From Verrucomicrobia subdivision 3 bacterium UBA693 (GTDB taxonomy: Bacteria; Verrucomicrobiota; Verrucomicrobiia; Limisphaerales; UBA8199), in the NCBI GenBank assembly GCA_002298785.1, contig DBMR01000030.1, forward strand, positions 9,779 through 40,280: a stretch of 30,502 nt of DNA. Direction: 5' to 3'. Within the stretch, counting starts at the first letter, position 1. Each line of letters starts with the position of its first letter. Under the pieces are notes generated by a model. The model was not told the origin of the DNA. It searched no databases and worked only from the letters and a program-made list of their open reading frames with translations. The translations under genes and the position numbers were made by a program. Positions 15,012-23,096 of the stretch are shown piece after piece.

Positions 15012-15731
15012 ATGGCCAAACTGGTTTTCGACATAGAGACTTCGGCGTTGCCGCTGGAGCATTTCGACGAGGCGCAACAGGAATACCTGTTTCGCGAATG
15101 CGAGCGCATCTCTGAACCTGCGGCGCGCGAGGTGCGGCATGCCGAAATCCAGCAACAATTCAATCTGTGGCCGCTGACGGCCCAGGTCGTGTGCATTGCG
15201 ATGCTCAACGCGGACACCTCCCGGGGCCAAGTGCTGTTCACGGCCGAAGATTACGAAGACGAGGCAGAGGGGGCGGGTCCGGTGGAATTCGTGCCCTGCG
15301 TGGATGAAGTGGAGATGCTGACGGCATTTTGGGATGTCGCTCGGCACTACGAGACGATCGTAACGTTCAACGGCCGCGGATTCGATGTGCCCTTCATGTA
15401 TCTGCGGTCGGCGTTGCTCAACGTGCCGATCACCCGCAAAGACTGGCTGGGGTATCGTTATCAGACAGATCCCCATTGCGATTTGGCCGAACAATTCACC
15501 TTCTATAACGTGAGCGGGCGCGATGGCGCCGCCCGGCGCTTCAATCTGGATTTCTACTGCAAAGTCTTTGGGATCGAATCACCCAAGAGCCATGGAGTGT
15601 CGGGGCGGGACGTAAACCAGATGCAAGCGGCAGGACGTCAACGCGAGGTGGCGGAGTATTGTCTGCGAGACGTGAAAGCCACCGTCCTGTTGTATCAGGT
15701 TTGGCGGGACCGTCTCTCGGGCATCAAATGA
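15012..15731 (+). CDS. PolB-type 3'-5' exonuclease (RNase H-like, DEDDy)
   Basis: The protein has 239 residues. The three exonuclease motifs are in order: ExoI KLVFDIET (Asp7, Glu9), ExoII VTFNGRGFDVPFM (Asp125) and ExoIII EYCLRDVKATVLLY (Tyr216, Asp220). This is a DEDDy active site binding two metal ions. There is no polymerase domain attached, so this is the stand-alone group annotated as predicted PolB-associated exonucleases. It should degrade single-stranded DNA or RNA ends; whether it serves replication, repair or RNA turnover is not shown. Its stop is 4 bases before the HpnG-like gene, so the two are probably cotranscribed, although no functional link is obvious. Confidence 0.88.
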   Translation: MAKLVFDIETSALPLEHFDEAQQEYLFRECERISEPAAREVRHAEIQQQFNLWPLTAQVVCIAMLNADTSRGQVLFTAEDYEDEAEGAGPVEFVPCVDEVEMLTAFWDVARHYETIVTFNGRGFDVPFMYLRSALLNVPITRKDWLGYRYQTDPHCDLAEQFTFYNVSGRDGAARRFNLDFYCKVFGIESPKSHGVSGRDVNQMQAAGRQREVAEYCLRDVKATVLLYQVWRDRLSGIK

Positions 15732-15735
15732 GATT

Positions 15736-16407
15736 ATGGGGGAACCGGACTTTGGAGCGTCAGGCACCGACCAAACCGCCGGCGAGCTGTTGATTTGCTA
15801 TGCGGTCAAGGAAGAGGTCGGTCCGCAAGTGCGCAAATTGGGGGCGCGTATTCGCGTCACGGGCATGGGCGCCCGAAACGCGGAGAAGAGCTTTCGCCAG
15901 GAGTTGGCGGCGCGCCGACCCGGGGTGGTATTGACGTGCGGATTCGCGGGAGGATTGAACCCGAGTCTGGCGCTCGGCGACATCGTGTACTCGGCCGATG
16001 CCGAACTCCAAATGGACGAGGCCATGCGCCAACTCGGCGCGCTGGCGGCGCGGTTTCGAACGACCCCGCAGGTGGTGGCCAAGTCCGAGGAAAAACTTTT
16101 GCTGCGCCAACTCACCGGGAACGACGCGGTGGAAATGGAGTCGTCGCATATCCGCGCCATTTGCCGCCAGGAAGGGATCCCGAGCGCCACCATCCGCGTG
16201 ATATTGGACGTGGCAGGAGAGGATTTGCCGGTGGATTTTAACGAGTTCCTGACTGCGCGGCAGAACTTGAATTACGCCAAGCTAATCTGGGCCATCCTCC
16301 GCCGGCCCAGCCTGGTGAAGGGATTGCGCCGGCTGCAACGGGACAGTGGCATCGCCCGCGCGCGACTCGATGACGCGCTGGCGAGTTTACTCCGCCCGCG
16401 GGGCTGA
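15736..16407 (+). CDS. hpnG: HpnG-like nucleoside phosphorylase
   Basis: This is a 223-residue phosphorylase-1-fold protein. GMGARNAEKSF (about 43-53) and TCGFAGGLNPSLALGDIV (about 67-84) are the phosphate- and base-site loops. VEMES at 132-136 is the ribose-binding Met-Glu signature, and Asp158 in ILDVAGEDLPVDF matches the catalytic-acid region. In hopanoid producers HpnG removes adenine from adenosylhopane to give ribosylhopane. The general family also includes MTA/SAH nucleosidases and futalosine hydrolase. I favour HpnG because hpnD and hpnK lie immediately across. Sequence alone only proves a purine-nucleoside phosphorylase/nucleosidase. It ends 21 bases inside the convergent EamA-type gene. 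Confidence 0.7.
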   Translation: MGEPDFGASGTDQTAGELLICYAVKEEVGPQVRKLGARIRVTGMGARNAEKSFRQELAARRPGVVLTCGFAGGLNPSLALGDIVYSADAELQMDEAMRQLGALAARFRTTPQVVAKSEEKLLLRQLTGNDAVEMESSHIRAICRQEGIPSATIRVILDVAGEDLPVDFNEFLTARQNLNYAKLIWAILRRPSLVKGLRRLQRDSGIARARLDDALASLLRPRG

Positions 16408-16818
16408 AGCTTCCGCCGGGGCGTCGGCGGGCTTGGGCCGCAAATGTTCGCTATAGCTGATCAGGGCGGCACCGATCATGATGCAGACGACTCCCGCCCA
16501 GCGCACGCCCGAGACTTTTTCGTGCAGAAACCACATCGCCGCAAACGTGGCGAAGACGAAACTCAAACCGGTGAGCGGCCAGAGAAAGCTGATCTCGCTC
16601 CGCGCCATCAACACCAGCAGGCTGACGAAAAACAGGGCTTCAAAAAACACGCCCAGGAGGATGTTGGGATTGGTCAGGCCGGCTTTGACGACGCGCACGA
16701 CCTCGCTGACGTTGATTTGGTGGAGATCGCCGACCTGCGTCATGCCCTTCTTGAGGAGCACCACACCCGTGCTTTCGAAAACCAACCCGATAATGAGAAT
16801 GATTAGCAATTTTAACAT
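16387..16818 (-). CDS. EamA/DMT-type four-helix membrane protein
   Basis: The protein has 143 residues with four membrane helices (about 2-18, 48-72, 77-100 and 105-124). The sequence (LLIILIIGLVFESTGVVLLK, FLWPLTGLSFVFATFAAMWF, EKVSGVRWAGVVCIMIGAAL) is the half-size form of the drug/metabolite transporter superfamily, related to SMR/EamA proteins that work as dimers. It follows hpnK by 2 bases at the end of the operon. Such proteins recur beside hpnK in hopanoid or lipid clusters, suggesting lipid or precursor movement across the membrane. That role is inference. The last 20 residues are an Ala/Pro-rich cytoplasmic or periplasmic tail. Confidence 0.8.
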   Translation of the reverse strand: MLKLLIILIIGLVFESTGVVLLKKGMTQVGDLHQINVSEVVRVVKAGLTNPNILLGVFFEALFFVSLLVLMARSEISFLWPLTGLSFVFATFAAMWFLHEKVSGVRWAGVVCIMIGAALISYSEHLRPKPADAPAEASAPRAE

Positions 16819-16820
16819 GA

Positions 16821-17657
16821 TTAAAGATCCTGGTAGCGAATGAGGTTCAGACCCTGGGCAGCGGCCAACTGGCGCACCCTGGGGCTGATCAGGGCTTCGT
16901 ATTCGGCTCTAAACTCATCCAGAGACGGGTGCGAGTAAAGCTCGGAATCCCCCGCCGGCAGCGCCGGCAACAATTTGAGAATATAGTCCTCGGTCACGCG
17001 GGCATTTTGCAGCAAGCCGAAGACGCGCGCCGGATAACGAAGGTTCAGCCGATCAAACCGCGAGCGGGCTCGGCGGGACAACAGCCCAAAAATCAGCGCA
17101 TGCGAGAGCCGATAGCCCAGGTAACCGCGCGCGAGCGACAGGTTGAGGCGCAGCGGATCCCGCGTCAGGCGCACGCGCCGGATATCAAATTCCGTTGCCA
17201 GCTCGAGCAGAATCCCCAGGACCGTCGGGTGCAAATGCAGATGCAGGTGGCCGTTCACGTGGTCCAGGACCAGGCCGGTGGCGCGGAACGCCTCGAGTTG
17301 GTGCCGGATTTCCGCGCGCAATTGGGAGCGCAAACCCGGGAGGAAAAAGTAACGAAAACCTGCCCCCGCCGGGCTGTCCGTGAAGCGGCCCTGGGCATCG
17401 GCGAGGCCCGGGATTTGTTCGTGGGGCAAGCCGGCGCGTCCGCAGAGCAGAGCCAGGTGCAGGCCGACCCCGAGGCGCGGATGCGCCCGGGCGAGCTGAA
17501 CCGCCTCGGCGCAGGCGGGTTCATTGACCATCAAGCTGGCGGTCGTAAGAATGCCGTCCTGGTGGGCTTGAATGACCGCGGTGTTGATGGACGCAGTGCG
17601 GCCAAAGTCATCGGCGTTAACAATCAGGCGCCGGGCCGAACCATCATGCGTGGCCAT
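16821..17657 (-). CDS. hpnK: HpnK, YdjC-type carbohydrate deacetylase-like protein
   Basis: The protein has 278 residues. RRLIVNADDFGRTASIN (NADDFG at 14-19) and HVNGHLHLHLHP at 133-144 are the metal-binding motifs of the YdjC/ChbG deacetylase fold (Asp and two His). The order and length match the hopanoid-associated subgroup HpnK. YdjC proteins remove acetyl groups from oligosaccharides. HpnK is presumed to act on a sugar-bearing hopanoid or precursor, but its exact reaction is not established to my knowledge. It overlaps hpnD by 14 bases, so translation is coupled. It is cytoplasmic, with no signal. Confidence 0.88.
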   Translation of the reverse strand: MATHDGSARRLIVNADDFGRTASINTAVIQAHQDGILTTASLMVNEPACAEAVQLARAHPRLGVGLHLALLCGRAGLPHEQIPGLADAQGRFTDSPAGAGFRYFFLPGLRSQLRAEIRHQLEAFRATGLVLDHVNGHLHLHLHPTVLGILLELATEFDIRRVRLTRDPLRLNLSLARGYLGYRLSHALIFGLLSRRARSRFDRLNLRYPARVFGLLQNARVTEDYILKLLPALPAGDSELYSHPSLDEFRAEYEALISPRVRQLAAAQGLNLIRYQDL

Positions 17658-18513
17658 AGTTCGGAGTCGTGGAGCCCATGACGACGCGGCGCCAGGTGCG
17701 AGCCATCAACCACAGTTTCTGAGGTTTGGTAAGCCGGATGAGACGCGGCCCGAACACGTTCCAGGATTGTGCTTCGACCCGATTAAGCAGGCGCCAGTAG
17801 ACGCTGCCCATGAGTTCCGCCGCGATCATCGAGCGGCGGTCTTCCGGCGGGAGGGCCTCGAGCGCGAGGCGGTAGAACCGCCGCGCGCGCTCACCCACAC
17901 TGGCGGCCAGCGCCCGGTATTCCGGTGTGTGACGGCAAGCGAGAATGTCCTCCTCCCGAACGGAGAAGCGCGCCAGGTCCTCACGGGGCAAATAGATTCG
18001 GCCGCGCTGCGCGTCGACGGCAACGTCACGCAGGATGTTGGTTAACTGGAGCGCTTTGCCCAAGAATACAGCGTAATCGCGGCAAGCGGGATTCTTGAAG
18101 CCGAAAATCCGGATGCTGAGCAGGCCGACCACGGAAGCGACGCGATAACAATAGAGCTCCAAATCCTGGTGGGTTTGGTAGCGGGTAATATCGAGATCCA
18201 TCTCGACACCGTCGAGCAAAGCCTCAAAGTTCTCGCGGTCAAGCTGGTAGGTATGGATGACCGGCTGCAATTCGCGCAGCACGGGAAGTTGTGGAGATTC
18301 GTGGTTATACGCGCGGCGCAAGTCCGTCCGCCATTCGGCGAGACCGGCCCGACGCTCCGCCACGGGCCGGGTTTCTTCATCGGCGATATCGTCCACCTCC
18401 CGGCAAAAGGCGTAGAGCCCGGCCATGGCCTCGCGCCTGGGCTTGGGGAGGAGAATGAAAGCCAGGGCCAGGTTGGACGCGCTCTTCCGCGTGATCGACT
18501 GGCTTTGCTGCAT
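17644..18513 (-). CDS. hpnD: HpnD, presqualene diphosphate synthase
   Basis: The protein has 289 residues, the normal length for HpnD. It is an all-helical trans-isoprenyl (squalene/phytoene synthase) fold. The first aspartate-rich motif is CREVDDIADE (Asp41-Asp45) and the second is LTNILRDVAVDAQRGRIYLP (Asp163-Asp167). YCYRVASVVGLLS at 121-133 and ALPPEDRRSM near the C-terminus are also family-typical. It joins two farnesyl diphosphates head to head to presqualene diphosphate, the first committed step to squalene in bacteria using the HpnC/D/E route. HpnC and HpnE are not in this window. Phytoene synthase is the main alternative, but the hpnK neighbour favours HpnD. Its ATG is 3 bases after the small membrane protein's stop. 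Confidence 0.87.
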   Translation of the reverse strand: MQQSQSITRKSASNLALAFILLPKPRREAMAGLYAFCREVDDIADEETRPVAERRAGLAEWRTDLRRAYNHESPQLPVLRELQPVIHTYQLDRENFEALLDGVEMDLDITRYQTHQDLELYCYRVASVVGLLSIRIFGFKNPACRDYAVFLGKALQLTNILRDVAVDAQRGRIYLPREDLARFSVREEDILACRHTPEYRALAASVGERARRFYRLALEALPPEDRRSMIAAELMGSVYWRLLNRVEAQSWNVFGPRLIRLTKPQKLWLMARTWRRVVMGSTTPNYGHA

Positions 18514-18516
18514 AGA

Positions 18517-18849
18517 TCACGGAATAGGGCCGACGGGCGGATTTTCCCTCGGGGGCGGCAGGCCGCCGGTTTCAGCCAGGGTCGGGTTCCGGGGACGGTG
18601 CTCCCGGCGGCGGCGTTTCCATTTGCGGCGTTTGCGATGCGGTTCACCTTCACGGCGGACCTGGCCGCGAGCGCGGCGGTTTTCGGAAGGAGCCTGGATG
18701 AAGAGCGCCCAAATCGCCGCCGCGAAAGTGATCAACGCGAGGATCACGAGCCCGATGATCAACTGGTGCCGCGTGGAACTCATCTGCCGCCATTGATCGG
18801 CAAAGCTGCCCAGGGCGAACAGGGGAGAGATTAATCCGGGGTTGGTCAT
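18517..18849 (-). CDS. Small single-pass membrane protein with Arg/Lys-rich tail, unknown function
   Basis: The protein has 110 residues. One membrane helix (about 28-51, HQLIIGLVILALITFAAAIWALF) is followed by a very basic segment (about 57-86) that includes HRKRRKWKRRRREHRPRNPT, then LAETGGLPPPRE. The tail would sit in the cytoplasm by the positive-inside rule and could bind nucleic acid, ribosomes or acidic lipids. I recognise no domain. The start ATG overlaps the response-regulator stop by 4 bases (ATGA), and the stop is 3 bases before hpnD. This small protein is therefore translationally wedged between regulator and lipid enzyme. The RPRNPTLAETGGLPP motif looks conserved rather than random, but that is an impression. 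Confidence 0.65.
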   Translation of the reverse strand: MTNPGLISPLFALGSFADQWRQMSSTRHQLIIGLVILALITFAAAIWALFIQAPSENRRARGQVRREGEPHRKRRKWKRRRREHRPRNPTLAETGGLPPPRENPPVGPIP

Positions 18850-20285
18850 GGTGCGGGATGGTTGTTGGACTCGTCGGCGGCGGATTCATCATCCTCGGAC
18901 ACGGCGGCGACGTTCACCCGCTGCATGCGGTAACGGAGGGCGTGGCGGCTGATTTTGAGCTGCTCGGCGGTCTTGGACATGTTGAAATTGTTCTGCTGCA
19001 TGAGCCGGAGGATGAGATCGCGCTCGTAGGCGGTGAGCATTTCATCGAGGGAAAGCCCGGCTTCGATGCGGGGCAGGTCCGGGCCCGAGTGCAGCCGGGA
19101 TTCCAGGCTGAAATCCGGGAGGCTGGTGGCCTGGATTTCGCCGGTCATTTCGAGAATCATGGCGCGCTCGATCACATTGCGCAGTTCCCGCACATTGCCG
19201 GGCCAGCGGTGGGTCATGAGTTTCACCCGGGCGGCGCGCGAGATGGCCCGGGTCGCCTTGTTTAGACTCACTCCAAAGCTGTGCAGGAAATAATCCGCCA
19301 GCAGCACGACGTCGTCCCCGCGATCCCGGAGCGGCGGCAACCGCATTTGGACCACATTTAACCGGTGAAACAAATCCTCGCGGAACTGGTCTTCGCGGAT
19401 GGCTTTGACAATGTCGCGGTTGGTGGCGGCGATCAGCCGGACGTTGACACGCAACTCCTGCGTACCACCCACCCGGGTGAAACTTCCATCCTCCAAGAAC
19501 CGCAGTAACTTGGCCTGCAACGGCCGGCTCATGTCGGCAATTTCATCCAGGAAAATCGTGCCGCCGTCGGCTTCCTCGACGCGACCGGGCTTTTGCCGGA
19601 GCGCTCCGGTGAAGGCGCCTTTTTCGTGGCCAAACAGCTCGCTCTCAAGCAGCGTCTCGGGAATGGCGGCGCAATTGATCCGCACGTAGTTTTCCTTGCG
19701 GCGTTTGCTCAAGCTATGAAGCGAGCCCGCCACCAGTTCTTTGCCCGTACCGCTCTCCCCCAGCACCAGCACCCGGGCGTCCGTGGGGGCGACCGTCTGG
19801 ATCAACTGCCGCAGCTCACGAATTTTGGGGCTGTCGCCGACGATATGTTCCAGCCGAAAAGTCTCCGAAGCGCGGGCGCGCAAGGTGGCGTTTTCCTGGA
19901 GCAACCGATGCCGCTCGGCGCAGCGCGAGACGGCGTGCAGGAGTTCTTCGGGAGCGAAAGGTTTGGCCAGGTAATCCATAGCCCCGGCCTTGATCGCCTC
20001 CACTGCCAGCTTGGGCGTCGCGTAGGCCGTGATCATCAGCAACGGCAAATCCGGCCACTGCGCCCGGGCCCGGCCGAGAAAATCGTAGCCGCTCATTCCG
20101 CCCAACCGGGCGTCAGTGATCACCATTAGGAAGTCGTCATGTGCCAGCGCCGTCAGCGCCTCCTCGGCCGACTCCACGGTTTGCACTCCATAGCCTTCAT
20201 CCGAAAGCACCGTCTTCAGCGACAGCCGCATGTTCTTTTCGTCGTCGACGACGAGGATCGGCGGGAGAGGCACACTCACAGGCAA
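18846..20285 (-). CDS. Sigma-54-dependent response regulator (NtrC family)
   Basis: The protein has 479 residues. The receiver domain (about 8-125) has DD at 14-15, phospho-acceptor Asp58 (VITDARLGG) and Lys108 (YLAKPF). The AAA+ domain (about 145-375) has Walker A GESGTGKE at 176-183, the sigma-54-contacting GAFTGA loop at 223-228 and Walker B TIFLDEI. A C-terminal Fis-type helix-turn-helix (NNFNMSKTAEQLKISRHALRYRM, about 428-450) binds DNA. All catalytic elements are intact, so it should activate sigma-54 promoters when phosphorylated by the kinase encoded upstream. The start is uncertain: TTG at 20285, six bases after GGGG, or GTG at 20279 or 20273. The gap from the kinase gene is 67 bases. 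No clear -24/-12 site was found in the window. Confidence 0.94.
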   Translation of the reverse strand: MPVSVPLPPILVVDDEKNMRLSLKTVLSDEGYGVQTVESAEEALTALAHDDFLMVITDARLGGMSGYDFLGRARAQWPDLPLLMITAYATPKLAVEAIKAGAMDYLAKPFAPEELLHAVSRCAERHRLLQENATLRARASETFRLEHIVGDSPKIRELRQLIQTVAPTDARVLVLGESGTGKELVAGSLHSLSKRRKENYVRINCAAIPETLLESELFGHEKGAFTGALRQKPGRVEEADGGTIFLDEIADMSRPLQAKLLRFLEDGSFTRVGGTQELRVNVRLIAATNRDIVKAIREDQFREDLFHRLNVVQMRLPPLRDRGDDVVLLADYFLHSFGVSLNKATRAISRAARVKLMTHRWPGNVRELRNVIERAMILEMTGEIQATSLPDFSLESRLHSGPDLPRIEAGLSLDEMLTAYERDLILRLMQQNNFNMSKTAEQLKISRHALRYRMQRVNVAAVSEDDESAADESNNHPAP

Positions 20286-20352
20286 TGGCCACCCCTTTCC
20301 TCCCGAACACGGCGCGGGCCTCGGCGCAATGCAAGATTGGAGCCGGCACGCT

Positions 20353-21846
20353 TCATATTAGTTTTTCCAGTCGCACGAAAGTTTTAGCGGGGAAGAATAA
20401 TTTAAAGTCCGCACCTTTTCCAAGCTCTGATTCCACGCGCACCGTTCCGCCGTAAAGCTCCACATTATGTTTCACCGTGGACAACCCCAGCCCGGTTCCC
20501 TTTTCCTTGGTTGTATAGTACGCCTCGAAAATGCGTTCCAACTTTTCGGGCGGAACGCCGGGGCCGTCGTCGCGGATGGATACCTCGATCGATTGATCCG
20601 GCAGGCAGAGGGCGGAAACAAACACATTACCACCCCGGGGATCGACGGCTTCGCGGGCATTTTGCAGCACGTTCAAGAACACTTCATTCACGTGGCGACG
20701 TTGCATGAGCAACGGAGGCAGGAGCGGGCTGTATTGGCGATGCACCGTAACCGGGTAACCCGCACCGGCCGGGAAGACCCGTTCGATGGCGTGATCCAGC
20801 TCCTCGGTGACGTTCAGCCGCTCCACCCGCCCTTCCGCCAGTTGGGCGTAACCCATGATCTGGGTGATGATCCGGTCGGAGCGCTCCACCTCCTCCTGGA
20901 TGATCGCAATTTGCTCTCCTACGTCGGTCTTGCCCTGCTTGAGCGCGCGTTGCAGCGAGAAAGCGGCATTGGTAATGATGGCCAGCGGATTTTTGATTTG
21001 ATGCGCGATTTCGGCCGCCAACCTGCCGGCGGAGCGCAACTGGCCTTCACGCGCGGAGAACTCGCGAGCCTCTTCCTCCGCCAACCGCTGGCGCTCGAGC
21101 AGGACCTGCACACCGTAGGAACACACCGTCATTAACAGCAGCAAAAACACCCGCAGCAACAGCGGTTCCGCGGGATTATCCATCGGGTCCGACAGCCCGG
21201 ATTCCTGCCGGGAATCCTCGGGCAGATTGCCGACGACGGCAATGGCCACCAACCCGGAGAGGACATAGCAGGCGCTCAGCGTCAGATTCAGCAGTAGCTG
21301 AGACGCGGCCCGAGGCACGCTCACCGCACTCCGCATGATCAGGGCCAGGAATAGCCAGTAGAGGATGCTATCGTAACCACCGGTCACCAGGGTGAGCGAG
21401 GAAAGAAAGATGCCATCCACCAGGCACATGATGAACACCGCCCATTCCAACACGCTGAGGGACAGCTTGCGGGCGCGAAACAGCAGGATAGCCACCACGA
21501 TATTGATGCCCACATACACCCAAAAAAAGTACTGGGTCGATTGCACCGCAATATCCAGCGCGGAAAGCACCCGCCCGATCCAGGGTCGGAAATAGAAGGA
21601 GTAAAGCAGCATCGACATACCGGCCGCCTTCAACGGCAGGATGAGGTCACGCTCCATCAATTCGATGCGTTGCAGCAGTTGTGGAGCGTCGGGCGGCGGG
21701 ATCTGCACCAACTCCACCATGCGGCGCAACAGCATGCGAGCGGATTGCGCCAATCGGCCCAACGGGCCGTGCTGAAGCCACCGCCACAAGCCAGCGCTCA
21801 CCGTGTGGCGCCCACTTTCAGGCAAGGTTGGCTTCGCGTTATCCAT
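20353..21846 (-). CDS. Membrane sensor histidine kinase (NtrB/AtoS-like catalytic core)
   Basis: The protein has 497 residues. The N-terminal half carries about six membrane helices (about residues 45-240) without a recognised sensor domain, suggesting it senses something in or at the membrane. A short coiled linker (QVLLERQRLAEEEAREF) leads to the HisKA helix with phospho-acceptor His282 in AAEIAHQIKNPLAII. The HATPase domain has the N-box FLNVLQNAREAV, G1 DDGPGVP, the F-box FEAYYTTKEKGTGLGL and G2. The cognate partner is the sigma-54 regulator 67 bases downstream. The frame is open to 21936, but the ATG at 21846 avoids a 55-base overlap with coaC and starts a sensible cytoplasmic N-terminus. 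Confidence 0.92.
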   Translation of the reverse strand: MDNAKPTLPESGRHTVSAGLWRWLQHGPLGRLAQSARMLLRRMVELVQIPPPDAPQLLQRIELMERDLILPLKAAGMSMLLYSFYFRPWIGRVLSALDIAVQSTQYFFWVYVGINIVVAILLFRARKLSLSVLEWAVFIMCLVDGIFLSSLTLVTGGYDSILYWLFLALIMRSAVSVPRAASQLLLNLTLSACYVLSGLVAIAVVGNLPEDSRQESGLSDPMDNPAEPLLLRVFLLLLMTVCSYGVQVLLERQRLAEEEAREFSAREGQLRSAGRLAAEIAHQIKNPLAIITNAAFSLQRALKQGKTDVGEQIAIIQEEVERSDRIITQIMGYAQLAEGRVERLNVTEELDHAIERVFPAGAGYPVTVHRQYSPLLPPLLMQRRHVNEVFLNVLQNAREAVDPRGGNVFVSALCLPDQSIEVSIRDDGPGVPPEKLERIFEAYYTTKEKGTGLGLSTVKHNVELYGGTVRVESELGKGADFKLFFPAKTFVRLEKLI

Positions 21847-21881
21847 TGCTTTTGGGCTTTGGTCCGCCGCCCGGCAGGAGT

Positions 21882-22430
21882 TTAAACGGTCTCGAGTAGT
21901 TGCCAGGCGTGTTCGGCGACTTTGTCCACCGGCCACAACCGGCCAATCCCTTCGTAACCACAGGAGAGCAATCCGGTTTCCGGTCCGATGAATTCAACGC
22001 CGCGCGACGTGAGGGTGGCGACGTGCTGCTGAGTGGCCGGGTGCAACCACATCTTGCCGTTCATGGCCGGGGCAATCAGCACTTTAGCTTTGGGATTCAA
22101 GGCCAGGGCGATGCAGGTTAGCGCATCATCCGCCAACCCCAGTGCCAACCGGGCGATCGTGTGCGCTGTGGCGGGGGCGATGAGCAGCAAATCCGCCTCG
22201 TCCGCCAGCTTGATGTGCGTGGGTTTCCAGCCTTCGTCCTCGTCGTAAAGATCGGTCACTACAGGGTGGCGGGAGAGCGTTTGCAGCGGTACGGCGGTGA
22301 TGAACCGCAGCGCGTCGGCGGTCATCACCACGCGCACTTCCGCCCCTTGTTTGGTCAGCAGGCTCGCCAGGTCCGCCGCTTTGTGCGCCGCGATCGAACC
22401 GGTGACACCCAGGACAATGTTCTTGCTCAT
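21882..22430 (-). CDS. Phosphopantothenoylcysteine decarboxylase (stand-alone CoaC)
   Basis: The protein has 182 residues and is an HFCD flavoprotein. GSIAAHKA (about 11-18), catalytic His72 in PTHIKLAD, PAMN at 121-124 and the active-site Cys157 in GLLSCGYEGIGRL are the family signatures. It decarboxylates 4'-phosphopantothenoylcysteine using FMN, a step in coenzyme A synthesis. In most bacteria this activity is the N-terminal half of the bifunctional CoaBC (Dfp, about 400 residues). Here the chain stops right after the CoaC domain and the CoaB synthetase is not adjacent, so it must be encoded elsewhere. It follows gmk by 9 bases, the position Dfp holds in many yicC-gmk-rpoZ-dfp clusters; rpoZ is absent. 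Confidence 0.9.
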   Translation of the reverse strand: MSKNIVLGVTGSIAAHKAADLASLLTKQGAEVRVVMTADALRFITAVPLQTLSRHPVVTDLYDEDEGWKPTHIKLADEADLLLIAPATAHTIARLALGLADDALTCIALALNPKAKVLIAPAMNGKMWLHPATQQHVATLTSRGVEFIGPETGLLSCGYEGIGRLWPVDKVAEHAWQLLETV

Positions 22431-22439
22431 AACGCGCTT

Positions 22440-23096
22440 TCAGAATTCCGGCGCCGTCGAGCGCTGCGTCCGCAGCTTCTCGGCTTCCAGAATGGCCTGC
22501 ATGCGGCGCAGATCCTCCGGGATCGTGCCGCTAATGAGAAGGTAATCGAAATTCTTCCACTGAGCGATTTCCTGTCGCGCGACACTGAGCCGCTTTTGAA
22601 TGACCGCAGGAGCGTCAGTGCCCCGCCGGCGCAGGCGCTCCTCGAGGACCCCGATGGAGGCCGGGCTTAGGAACACTGAGATCAGCGACCGCTGCAGTTC
22701 CGGGTCTTCCGCGGCTGCAGCGCGAATCGACGCAGCGCCCTGAACATCCACATTCAGCAGCACGTCCCGCCCGGACCGCAACTTGCCGAGCACCTCGGAC
22801 TTCAACGTGCCGTAGCTGTGGCCGTAAACGGTGGCGTGCTCGAGGAAATTGCCCGCCTGCAACCGTTTTAAGAAGGACGCGGCGTCGAAAAAGTAGTAAT
22901 CCACACCTTCCTGCTCACCGGTGCGTGGGGCGCGGGTGGTGCAGGTGATGGCCCGGGTCATTTCCGGCCGGGCAGCCAGCAGTTGCTGGCAGAGGGTGGT
23001 CTTCCCGGCGCCGGAAGGGGCCGAAATCAGCACCAGCAGCGGATGACCGGGAGCGTTCCGGGCGGAGAAGTCAGTATTGGGATTCTCGCTGCTCAT
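22440..23096 (-). CDS. gmk: Guanylate kinase
   Basis: The protein has 218 residues. The P-loop is SAPSGAGKTT at 25-34. The GMP-binding region has TRAPRTGEQEGVDYYF, a slightly modified form of the usual Thr-Arg-x-Pro-Arg-x-Gly-Glu-x-x-Gly-x-x-Tyr-x-Phe. FLEHATVYGHSYGT is the substrate-side motif, DVLLNVDVQGA is Walker B, and RLRRRGTD forms the lid. It phosphorylates GMP to GDP for nucleotide synthesis. The first 18 residues before the domain are polar and probably disordered. The ATG overlaps the yicC stop by 4 bases (ATGA). Confidence 0.96.
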   Translation of the reverse strand: MSSENPNTDFSARNAPGHPLLVLISAPSGAGKTTLCQQLLAARPEMTRAITCTTRAPRTGEQEGVDYYFFDAASFLKRLQAGNFLEHATVYGHSYGTLKSEVLGKLRSGRDVLLNVDVQGAASIRAAAAEDPELQRSLISVFLSPASIGVLEERLRRRGTDAPAVIQKRLSVARQEIAQWKNFDYLLISGTIPEDLRRMQAILEAEKLRTQRSTAPEF

